DNA from: Theristus sp. LFF4_11
Lineage: Eukaryota > Nematoda > Chromadorea > Monhysterida > Xyalidae
Direction of reading: 5' to 3'
Assembly (NCBI GenBank): GCA_030248135.1
Contig: JASANC010000316.1
Location: forward strand, 186,001 to 250,000
DNA: 64,000 nucleotides
The notes under the pieces: generated by a model
What the model was told of the DNA's origin: nothing
The model's database searches: none
Seen by the model: only the letters and a program-made list of their open reading frames with translations
Program-made: the position numbers and the translations under genes
In this document: positions 12,301 to 23,300 of the stretch, in pieces
Numbering within the stretch: position 1 is the stretch's first letter
Layout of the letters: each line of letters opens with the position of its first letter

Positions 12301-15300
12301 CGTGCCGCGACCGCGACATTGTCGAACACGCAGAAACCTTTCGCCTGTGATGAAGCAAGTTCCAAAAAATAAATTCAAACATGACTTCCAAAAAAAAGAA
12401 CTGAGAAGAAAAGAGATCACTTGTTGTCAAAAAATACTGGAGTAAAAAAGATGATATCATTTTTCCGACCTCGTCTTTCTCGGCGTGATGCCCCGGTGGT
12501 CGTACGATGGCGAAGCCGCTTCGAGCTCGACCGCTCGTCACGACGTCGATGCACTGTAAGGAAAATTGCTATGTTCCTGTGTGGTTCTTCTGGGCGTTTA
12601 TGACCTATTTTTTAAACGCGTCTCTAAAATGACGTCATGTGCCGCCAAACCAGATTTTCGGTTTAGCCGATTTCTTCCCGTCAACAAATGGTGAATGTCG
12701 AATCAGTCACATCAAACTGAAATTTTAGTACCTGTACTTTCACAAACGAGCGTTTTTAAAGCAAATGACATCATTTTAGCCCGGACACGTTTGAATAAAT
12801 CCACAATAGTTCTCCAACAAACATTTAGTTTACAAACAATCACAAACGAACAGTGATTAGTTTTAAAATTGCACTTGCCCATCATGATTGCAAATAATGA
12901 AATGAAAACTGTTCACCACGAACCGTGAGCAACGTGCCAGCAGACAGCAGTGCACAGTCGTAACTGTCACGGTTCAGGTACAGCGAACAGCACTGTTGTG
13001 CGTATTGTTCGATATCCTGTGTGTGTGTTTTTGGTAAATGTTTGTTGATTTGAAGTCCTGTTTTTTGCCTTACTTGGTGAAGTTTTTGTTGATGACCCCT
13101 GTTTTCGCAGACATACCGATCAGATGTGTGAAACATGAGATGAGCACATCATCAGCAGCTCAAGTCATAGTCTGAAGACCATGCACGATCTTTAAACACT
13201 ATGACGTTGTCCTGGCACACACAAACACACCGGCACACATGCGACTTTTTTACTGCGAACGTTGCAGTGTGCTAAAGTGTTTGTAAATGTGCACCAACTA
13301 GCAAAATTAAGGCGTTGAAAGAAAACACTGCACAGTCTTCAGAGTTCAGACAACAGTTTTACCAATCAATCTGAATTTCAAATATAGTCACCCTCGTGGC
13401 CTGGTGCTGGTGGTTGTGCGTAGACTGTTGTCTGTGCGCTCGGGGGATCGAGCCCCGCCGAGGGGTGTATGGGCACTTAATGACAGAGAAAACTCGATGG
13501 GCGCCCTACTCAATGGCGTTCTCTACGCTTCTCTGGGTTAGCCCTGACTAAAAACATCGCCTAAAAATCACAACAACAACAAAATCTGGAGACACAGCTG
13601 CGTATTCTTACTCTATCACCCTCATTCATCAGCTGCTCCATCTGTCGCACATAGTTTGCATCATGCACCAACTCCAGTTCGCTTTTTGTTGCCCGTCGGC
13701 CATCTGCCCAGAGCACATCAAATGTCGAGTTCGTATATTTCTGGCGTAGATTTTCGTAGATCTGAACGAACAGTGATTCAAGAATATTTTGCATTGTCCC
13801 AATACACCGAGCCAAGAAACCAAAGAAAACAATCCAACATGAAACTTCAGCTTCTTCTAGTCCTTTACTCAATCATGCTGCCAATCACCGTGAATTTATC
13901 GTGCAGAACCACCACAATCAAACTACAGTCTATCTCTCTAATATATGCAATTAGATGATTGGTTGGTCATAGCAATTCTCAGCGCTGATTGGTTGATCAT
14001 GAGCAGTGGTCAGCGCTCATTGGTTGGTCATCACGTCATGTTGCATATATTTTCCAGATGCACTGTAAAACATATGCAACTCCTGCGCTCTAGCATGCCG
14101 ACGAGGTCGGGTTGCATCGAGCAGGTGTTTGGCCAATCAGTGAATACAATTCAAAAACAGCAGCAAATCAGCGGATTGCTCATAATTTCACAGTTCCACT
14201 ATGAATGCCGCACCGAAACAATCCTCAGCGGTTGCTCCGGATGAAACGTCGAGTCCTGGTGTCTCGTCATACTGACGTCATACGCAATTACGGATCGATA
14301 ATGATCGTTTGGTGTTGAAGATGGTGAATTGACTGATTTATTTATTGGCTGAGAAATGTTTAGTTTTTCGAGTTTTTCATCAAGTTTCGACTCGAGTTCA
14401 TTCGCTCCTGATGATTTGCCCTTGGGACTTGATTGATGCGGCGAAAAGTTGTCGCTGAAAAAAAACAGAAAATAAGAAAGTCGGAATTTCTCATTGGAAA
14501 TATCACTACTAGTTGGCGTTTTGAACGGACCTAAAAAGCGGCTAATTCTGGCTCAGAAATTCTTCATGACCCACCCATAAATATGAAACATTGGCCAGCT
14601 GTCTGTACGTCCATGAAACTTCATCGACGGGAACATGTCACTCCACTGTCGCACGCTCGCGCACACATCCGCATGAACGCTGAATAAGGAGAAAAAGACA
14701 ATTTCCGACTCTGATAAATAAGCGCCTTTGGGAAAACTGAGCTGATTTTCAAAAAAAAACATGAAAAACGAAATAGTTGTGTCAGAGTCCGAACAATTTA
14801 ACGACAGAGTGTGAACCCATAAGTGCGCAAATCGAAAGTGTCACATGGCAACCAACGTTACGGAAGGCGGTGAAATTTCGCCCGGACACTTTTCTTGTGT
14901 CGGATGACCAAAGACGAACGCTGTCAGCAATGAGTCGCGTAAATCAACGGGGATGTGTTCTTTCGATTGCAACTGGAAAATCAAACAAAATCTTACTATT
15001 TCTGCAAAAAGTGGATTGAATTAAGTTTTTTTTTGTCAGAATCCACCTGCTGGCGTCTGGGACCCGTTTTGGAAAACTATTCCACCAAAATAAAATTTCA
15101 CAACTGACCGCAAGCGCCGTGACGAAAATCCGTCGCGCGGCTGCCCTCAACAAATGCGCGATGATTGACAGCCAGTTCGTGCGGCCGGTCGCTTCGGTCG
15201 CATCCTCATGATCGTTTTCATTTTGTTGACAGAGTGTATCAAACACAATCACATCCGCGTGTAACTGCAACCCGAAACCGTTCGTGTTTTTCACCGGTTG

Positions 15301-16874
15301 TGACAGCGGCAAAACCCAGCTTTGAAGATGACGCTATGCGAAGGCGGGTCTGTGAGCGTGGTGTACCACGTGGCGCAGCCCCGCAAAAAACGAAGGGCAT
15401 CTTTTAAAATGGAGTGGCGCAAGTAAGTGCGATTACCTCAAATGCTTTTGTGGGACGCCTTTCTGCTTTCGTAACAATAAGTACAATAATAATTGAAGAG
15501 ACGTTTCAGATTCTGATCTGACCAGACAACTTCAGTTTGCTGGAGTTATTGCGTGGTACACCACCTGCTGGTACATCGGTTCGGTGATAATCAAACAAAG
15601 CAGGAAAGCAACCAACATCATACGCCATCGGCAGCACTAAATGCATCACAGCAAATAGAACGTCGCTGAATTGTTGCTGGACGCAATCGTTGCCGTCCAA
15701 CTGAACATCAATCGTGACCTCTGTGACATCCGACGAATTCACCGTCACATCAGCAGTAGCTGATGTTACTTGTCCACGGTTGATGCAATCATCATCACCG
15801 ACCGCTATCAGAGTCACCCTGTAGATGGGCGCCTTTCGGCTAGCGCACGTGAAGGACACTTGTATTCTGAAATACAGGGTTTTGGAAAAAAACACTTGAA
15901 CATGAAAGCACAATTTTCATACCTTCATTTTAGTTAGTCATGGGGTAAAACGGCACTGACAGAATAAATCAGCCGGTTTCATATCCGAGACTGAGACAAT
16001 TTTCTCGAACTCGGTAAAGAATCTCCAGCACAACACATCTATGAAACGGTGTGTGTGTGTGAATTGTATTGAACACACCACCCACTTTGTGACCAGCTGC
16101 CCCGTTTGTGCCAGTGCGTTGGCGCATCTACTGCCGGTGTCTGATGATCCACTCGCATCAGCGTCATTCAACAGCACAACAGAGCCACATCCAACCTGAA
16201 AATCCGACAGTTTGCGATTTTAGGACAACTGTGAAATTGTGAAATGCGACTGAATCCTGCTATATGTTTGTTGAGGTATGACCTATTTTTTTAAACGTGT
16301 CCCACTGAAATGACGTCATGTGCCGCCAAACATGCGCTTGCCGTTCACAGAAAATCAGACTTTTCGTTTAGCCGATTTTGTTCCCGTAAACAAATGGTGA
16401 ATGTCGAATCAGTCACACCAAACTGACATTTTAGTGTCTGTACTTTGATAAACGGGCGTTTTTAAAGCAAATGACGTCATTTTAGTCTGGGCACGTTTGA
16501 ATAAATCCACAATACTTGTCGGAAGATGTTGTTGTGTTCTTGTGCTTTCACTCAGACACTAGCACACCATGATGTAACACCAGAACAACACAAAACACGT
16601 GCGAACGAAGGGAACAGTTTTCAGAAAGGGTTATCAATGAAACGTTCAAGCTGCTTTTCAAGAATCTTACAGTTGTCTCTATTCCCGTGGAACTTGTCAC
16701 GGCAGAAGTAACGAACGTTGACAACCAAGCGAAGCAGTCATCACCGGATTGGTGACTGACAAAGTTTGAAAGTGATTCCGGAATTGCATAGACGGCCCGT
16801 TCTGTGGAGTCATCCGCGAACGAACCGTTTGTCAATAGATGTGTTGAGACAAACGGTACTTCGCTTGCAGCCAT
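9319..16874 (-). CDS. HDAC6: HDAC6-type (class IIb) histone/protein deacetylase with decayed first domain
   Basis: Zinc-dependent lysine deacetylase; HDAC6 acts mainly on cytoplasmic targets such as tubulin. The second catalytic domain is clear. A linker exon (about 14465-14228) ends in HPEQPLRI, followed by exons at 13757-13612 ([18 protein letters not shown]), about 13017-12930, about 12555-12471 ([13 protein letters not shown]), 12344-12210 ([12 protein letters not shown]), about 11770-11580 ([15 protein letters not shown]), 11137-10959 ([23 protein letters not shown]) and 10268 to about 10060. The join gives LEGGYNL, so the catalytic Tyr is kept. The last exon (about 9690-9319) encodes a polar tail with [11 protein letters not shown]. 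Upstream exons near 16874, 16200, 15870, 15262 and 14720 look like a degenerate first domain. HDAC10 is the alternative, but the two-domain order favours HDAC6. No C-terminal ubiquitin-binding zinc finger was found. Confidence 0.85.
10396..10528. mobile_element. MITE family E (AGGCCCGTT ends, TTA flanks)
   Basis: Ends AGGCCCGTTCATACC and GTATGAACGGGCCT, flanked by TTA on both sides. The interior is ACGTGACGTG-rich. End sequence and 3-bp flanks suggest a PIF/Harbinger relative (inference). Related copies at 11437, 56098 and 61377. In an HDAC6 intron. Confidence 0.75.
10687..10890. mobile_element. MITE family A copy 2, four internal units
   Basis: From CAGTCTATCTCGCTAATATA to TTCCAGATGGACTGTA, with four tandem CAGCGCTGATTGGTTGGTCA-type units. 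In an HDAC6 intron. Confidence 0.8.
11437..11564. mobile_element. MITE family E copy
   Basis: Ends AGACCCGTTTATACC and GTAAACGGGCCTTAA, interior CGTGACGTAACGTGACGTGC. In an HDAC6 intron. Confidence 0.75.
11842..11940. mobile_element. MITE family D copy
   Basis: TTAAGCGGCGTTCATGAAAC start, palindromic with the end ATTCGTGAAGCAGTATTTA read on the other strand. Lies about 70 bases upstream (in transcript sense) of the HDAC6 exon that has no visible AG acceptor. Confidence 0.75.
12597..12810. mobile_element. MITE family C with paired TGACGTCA sites
   Basis: Left arm TTTAAACGCGTCTCTAAAATGACGTCATG, here with a changed centre; right arm AATGACATCATTTTAGCCCGGACACGTTTGAAT. About 230-bp family also at 16274, 42402, 56484 and 60313. 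Confidence 0.75.
13388..13585 (+). repeat. tRNA-derived SINE, full-length copy 2
   Basis: The head reads like a tRNA internal promoter: an A-box-like GTGGCCTGG region, then GGGGATCGAGCCCC as the B box. A body block and a (CAA)n tail follow. The same order occurs at 61459. It sits in an HDAC6 intron, antisense to the gene, its tail about 25 bases from the donor at 13611. Confidence 0.8.
13924..14067. mobile_element. MITE family A copy 3
   Basis: TACAGTCTATCTCTCTAATA start and TTTTCCAGATGCACTGTA end with two to three internal units. In the HDAC6 intron between the linker exon and the 13757 exon. Confidence 0.8.
16274..16516. mobile_element. MITE family C copy with two TGACGTCA sites
   Basis: TTTAAACGTGTCCCACTGAA and its imperfect inverse, each followed by ATGACGTCAT. 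In the first HDAC6 intron. Confidence 0.85.
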
Positions 16875-17310
16875 GTTGTGTTGAAGCTTTGCGAACGATC
16901 ACCTTTGAATGAACAGATTTATTTGTTTTCATAAGGAAAACTTTGAAAATTAAAAAACCACTAACATTGAAGTAGCGCCGCTTGCGTTCGATTGTGTGAC
17001 GAGACGAGAAAAGAAAAAAAGAAACCATCGCAAGCGTGAACACTTTTTATTTACTCCAGTATCGCTTATACTTGTAACTCCGCAAACTTCAAAATTTCAC
17101 TGCCTCAAAAGAATAAATAAATAATTACAGTGTATAACTTCATGCAATCGAACTAGAGAAAGCCAGAAAAAAAACATGTCACAGAATCGAACAAAGCACC
17201 GGAACGTCAAATCAACAAAGAAATCTCTGTAATCAACTCAAAGCTCAAACAACAAAAAGCACCAACCAACGGTCAACCCATAAAAAACACTCAGTCACAA
17301 CCAAAAAAAA

Positions 17311-20300
17311 TCACCGTTGTGCGTTTGCCATCAAAAACGAGCAATATTCATTGGCAGCGGCCACTCGCAAAAGACAGTTGTCAGTCAGTGGAATGTCGGT
17401 GTCACGTTCAGACTGACTTTGCGACGTTTCATTCCGCGCAGCCATCGACTTCAATGTGGCACGATTGAAATGCTGCCAGCGCGACAAGTCGCACAATTGC
17501 TGGCTGCTGGCTGTCTGTAAAAAAATACTGATTGAACGCGGTGCAACGTTTTTCTCGTACTTCGACACCGTGAAAAACTCAAACTACAGTCGATCCCAAA
17601 AACATATCCAACTAGCTGATTTGTTGATGCATGCATTCTGGTCATGGATTACTGTAGAGGCGGAGTTTGGTTTGCATGGAATCCATGCATCACGTGAGCC
17701 CCAACCAATCAGCTAGTTGGATATGTTGATGAGCTGGACTGTACTTAGCAGAGCTCTCGTTCGAGCTATCAATAATGACAAAATTTACAGGTTGGCTACC
17801 CGAATTTCATGCGTGTCGTGTGCGTGCGCACGTACATAATGGAAGAAAATGTGTTGTTCCGGTTGAACACATGTTGCTCATAATAGCCACTCTGTCAAAC
17901 TGTTTGCTGCCCATTGGCATTCCGCAATTTGCCGCATAAAACCACCGTATTGAACGAAGTCACAAAAAAAACGTTTACATTTACACAAAACAGTGATTGT
18001 TCCACGGGCAAAAAAAACTCAAATTCACTGCCGTTCACCAACTGCAAAGACCAAATGAACCAGACCAACGAAACGCACATTTTCCGCAGCATTCACCGCC
18101 GATTCAGCGTGCACGTCGTTGCCAGCGCCGTGGCACGCGCACGCACTCAGCTGGTGTGTTTGACAGTCGGTGTCACTGTGCAGCGTGAACAGATCGCGCA
18201 GCTCCGCACGGGTGAACTGGATCTTGCCGCTGACTGCAAAATCGAAAACTCATTCGACTTTTTTCAGATTGGTGATTGATTTGTGTTTCTCCGTATCTCA
18301 TGCTGCCTTAACAGTCTCATCGGAGCTGCCTGCATTCTTGCGAGGTTGAGTTAGAGTCACTGTTTGAAGATCGTACCCTGTATTGTGCCGTGTAATGTTG
18401 TACAGTCACAGGCAAACACACTGGCTGCTATGATATACGTATGCCAGTGTGTTTGTTTGCAGTGCTGTGTTCAGTGGATAATCACCACAAAACATGGCAG
18501 TAAAAGTTGCACGGTTTTCCGACTGGGACGTCAGCACCAAGCCAATCAGCGTGTGTGTCGTCACGTATTAATTGTGACTTCAGTAATCGACTAACACGCA
18601 TCAGCAGACGGCATAACGCTCCCATTGTTGTCGTCGTCGTTTGCCTGCATCACACAACTGCTCAGACTTTGCTTCTTCATCTGTCGCTGCAGCATCTTCT
18701 CCTCGATTGTGCCCTGCAAAAATTTTACCGTAAGTAGAGAGAGTTCGACTGTGTAACTGTGAGCAACTACGGCTTATTGACCGTTTGGTTTTTTACTTTG
18801 GCTCATTGATGAGTCTCACGAGTTTGATACATGCAGGGCATCTGTCAGCCAATCAGATTCGTTTATTGAGCACATGATTGTTTTTACAGTTCGACTGCTT
18901 TTTTGAAGAAATGACAGAGGCATAATCAGACAGAAAAACCATTGTGACCATCGGAGTTTGACCAGTTTTCCAAAAAAAAACGAACTCTCCGCCCAACCGA
19001 CCGTGGTGACCAGTCTGTAGATGTGGCATCGTCTTCGTTGGCCGTCGCGCCACACCCGCGACAGCGCCTGCTGATCATTCGCCGGATTCCAGTCGACGTC
19101 AAACAGCAGCATGCGATTGGCACCGATCAGATTCAGACCACAGCCGCCTGGAGGCGATGGAAGGGGAAATTGGGAATGATTGATGAATTGGTACGCAACA
19201 CTATTAAAAGAGAGTGTGCAACATCATCACTGTGTTCAACAACGCGCGGTCGGGCGCCGTCTTCAGACAAGAAGGTCGAGCAATGAAAATGCAGCAACAG
19301 TTCAGTGAAACGCACGAAAAACGAACGGGCCCAAAAATTTTTGCAAGCTTTTTTAGCGGGGGAGGGTATCTGACGCATAAAAACCTGGCCTCGTCTGAGA
19401 GACTGGGATGACGGATAATCTGTTTCCCTCAGTTGACGCAAAAACAAATTTAACGCAGAAGCCTTGCTACTAAACGACAGGGCTAAAAACCAAGAGTATC
19501 CTTCAGAACGCCATCAGTTAGCCTGCCCGCCAACTGATTTTTTTCTTTCTCCCAAAAAACTCCAGACACCCACCGGCTTTCGAGCTCAACAGGAACACGA
19601 ACGTGTCGTCATAGGCGGAGTTGAAACGTTTCACGATTTCGAGTCGCTGTTTCTGCGGTGTGTCGCCGGTCAAGCAGAGTGTCTTGAAGCGCATTGCGTC
19701 GCACAGGTTTTCAATGGTGATCAAAGTCTGAACAGACAAACACAAAGCAAGGAAACGTGAAACACGATGCTATCAATGCACATGAAAGTGCTCAAAACTG
19801 TAGGCTGAAATGGGTTAGCTCTGAAGGTGGCCGCGAAATATGATTGACTTAAATTGTTTCTTCGCAGTAACCGCAGTAAACAACGGCCCAGATTATTGTT
19901 TTCCGCAATTGCGTGAAAGACATGAATGACTTGACTTATCACCTCTCCATAATCAATCAAATTGTAAAATAGTTCTCTGCATTTCGGCCTTGGCAACATC
20001 GTATGCAGAAGAGGGGTGGCTTCAAGAGCGATGTGCCCCTCCTATCCATAAACCACTTATTTTCTGATTTTTCACTTTTAAAATCCATATTTTACTTTTG
20101 TATAATTCGAGACGATCACGATTTTCTGCGGCGGCTGAAGTTCACTGAGCGACTCTAGCAGATCACAGAGCACCGATAGTTTGGCTGGAAAAAAATGAAA
20201 GTTTTATTTTTACTAAAAAAATCAAAAGCAAATAAAATAAACCAATTAACAAATGAAGGAAGAGTGGTGAGTTTCGATTTTTAGAAAAAAAGCCGAGAAC

Positions 20301-23300
20301 CTGAATATTTGAACGGAGAATACTACAACAAAACGTAATATTGCCTGAATAGCTGCATTGGAACTCCGCTTGTTGATTGGTCGTGTGAATATAAAGCAGC
20401 CAAGCAGCGTGCACATTTACTAATAACTTAAAAAGCACAAAACACAAAAAACGTTTCTTTCATCATCTGCGTAAAACACCCCCGAAAAAACTCGAAACAT
20501 CACTCGAAAAACCCACCCGAATCTTCCACGTTCACATCGGTTGCGTTGAAATCGTGGAAAATCTCGCTCAATTCATCGTCGTAAATGTTTGACGCAAGAA
20601 AACCGCCCTGTGATGCAAAACAAGACACTGAAACTAAACGAAAATAGCCGGGTCGAATTTGAAGTTCAACGATCGTGCATTTTATTTCAACAATGGAATG
20701 TTGCACAGCCACACACATACACAAGCACATTGGAACATATATGACACATGTATCGTGTGCTTGTTTAAGCTTGCGCAACATCATAAAAACCGCGTATTTC
20801 AAATATATTCAAATAAAAACCGCGTCTTCAGCAGATATTTAGGCAAGAACTTCGCTGCCAGTGTGGTGTGTGCAGTTACAAAACAATACCTGTTTGTCAG
20901 CTGCTGTATTCTGCACTGCAAACGCAAGTATCGCTGGATGATTGCACAATTTCCTGAAACAAAAGAAACAGATTAATTCAAATAAGCTGACAATTAAAAA
21001 ATAGCAGGACAAATTTCACAAGACTGATCCGGGAAAACAGGTGTGGAAAACTGACGCTTTTGCGGAACAAGTGACACGGATTCGAGTTCCCACTCGAGGA
21101 CTGAACATTCTGCCACTGATGCTGGCACACTCTTCTAAAAAATAGATTCTCAAACTCTGATTCAAAAAGCCGCCTTCGATGTTTCCACTTTTGCAACCTG
21201 AGCGCATCGATGAGCGCGAGATGCTGCGCGCCAAACGCGTCTAGTCCGGCGAGCCGCTGCACTCCGTGGGCGGACAACACTCGTTCGTAGAGACGGCGTT
21301 GTAACGGCGATGGACGACAGAACAGAATATATTCGTCTGCAGCGAAACAAAAGTGAAAATATATTCTTCAAAACTATTTATGCGATGAAAGATTTGTTAC
21401 TCATCAAAACGTTGCGATAGACATAGACGATAGACGAACGATAGAAATTGTTCGTCTTGCATGGTTTCAGGTCGACAAGCAACAGAACGATTATTTGTGT
21501 TCAAAGTTTTTTTTGTTCTGTATTCTGCGATAAAAAGTGACATGTACTGATGATGCATAAGCAAACATACTGTCGAATGCTCAATTACGGGCAATCAGCT
21601 GATTAGTTGGTGGTGATTGATTAGACATTATGCATGCATTTGCACCTTGCAGGACAGACTCCGCCTCCACACCAACAGCACCTGCGCAGAACGCTGTCAT
21701 TACGCGATCGCCAACCAATCCGCCGATTGCCCATCATTCAGTGCTCGACTGTACAAATCGGAAATATCTGATTCAATTGATGAACTCGCTCAGGATCTGA
21801 ATCTCAGCTGCCAGTTTTTTTTTATTTGAAAGAACGCAAAAAAAACCGTTTCGAAACAGCCACCAGCTTCAAGTGTCAACAGACTGCACCGTCACCTTTC
21901 GGTGGCAGATACTGCGTGTTCAGTTGACTGGTGCGCCGGAGCATGAACGGCTGAATGACGCCGAGCAGCGCGTCGAGCGCGTCCTGCGCCGCCCGAGCCT
22001 GCTCGGCATCGGCGTCCGCCTGTTGACCGCCGACGATCGGCTCCTCGTAGCGGCGGCGGAATACGGCTGGTGTGCCGAGGCAGCCGCCGTTGGCGAAACT
22101 CGCCACGGCGTAGAGTTCCTGGAAACAATGGGCGAAACTCGCCACGGCGTAGAGTTCCTGGAAACAATGGGCGAAACTCGCCACGGCGTAGAGTTCCTGG
22201 AAACAATGGGCGAAACTCGCCACGGCGTAGAGTTCCTGGAAACAATGGGCGAAACTCGCCACGGCGTAGAGTTCCTGGAAACAATGGGCGAAACTCGCCA
22301 CGGCGTAGAGTTCCTGGAAACAATGGGCGAAACTCGCCACGGCGTAGAGTTCCTGGAAACAATGGGCGAAACTCGCCACGGCGTAGAGTTCCTGGAAACA
22401 ATGGGCGAAACTCGCCACGGCGTAGAGTTCCTGGAAACAATGGGCGAAACTCGCCACGGCGTAGAGTTCCTGGAAACAATGGGCGAAACTCGCCACGGCG
22501 TAGAGTTCCTGGAAACAATGGGCGAAACTCGCAACGGCGTAGAGTTCCTGGAAACAATGGGCGAAACTTGCGAACCATGGGAGAGTTGATGATGGGCGAT
22601 TCTCGTAATTATCTAGCTGTAATTGTGTGTACTTATCCGTGATATACTATATAATGTGATCCTTTTCCTGTAATCTTGGTTGTTCTCCAGTCCACTAAAT
22701 CGCCACTCTCTCGCTACTTGAAGGGAGCATGAACGAACAGTGATATACAGTCACACTCTAACATTATGGCGAATCCGCTGATTCGCTCGTGCATGTTTTC
22801 CGTGCGGGCATTGCGTGTGGTTTGCACAGAAAGCATCCACACCGTGATCATCAGCCAATCAGCTGAGTTCGACTGTAGGCAGCGGCGTGCGTTCATTTGC
22901 GTCCCGTTATTTCCGGCCCACGCGTTTCCGGCCCACCATTACCGGCCCACTCATTTCCGGCCCATCTATTTCCGGCCCACCCATTACCGGCCCCGTTCAT
23001 CTGCGTCCCATCCATTTCCGGCCCACTCATTTCCGGCCCACCCATTACCGACCCAGCCCAATAATTCGCTTCCAGTGACTTCAACCGCCACCCACCGCTA
23101 TATTTCATTAAGAAACACTCAGTTTTGCAGGCGGTAACACTTTGAATTGGGGTTCGCATTTTTTATTTCTTTTTTAATCGGATTTTTTCAATTAATCTTT
23201 TTAATCAATTAAAAAGCAAATTTTATTCATCAAAACTACTTTCTTCTGAAAATGGGTTGAAGAAGGCACTTCCCAAAAAATGTAACTTGCATAATTTTTG

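Noticed and set aside
22088..22567. CRISPR-like array
   Set aside because: The 39-bp units are directly adjacent with no spacers, and they encode RAD54B; it is a minisatellite in a eukaryotic gene.
21873..22642. Long open frames across the minisatellite on both strands (190-238 aa)
   Set aside because: They are repeats read in other frames; only the minus frame joining RAD54B is meaningful.
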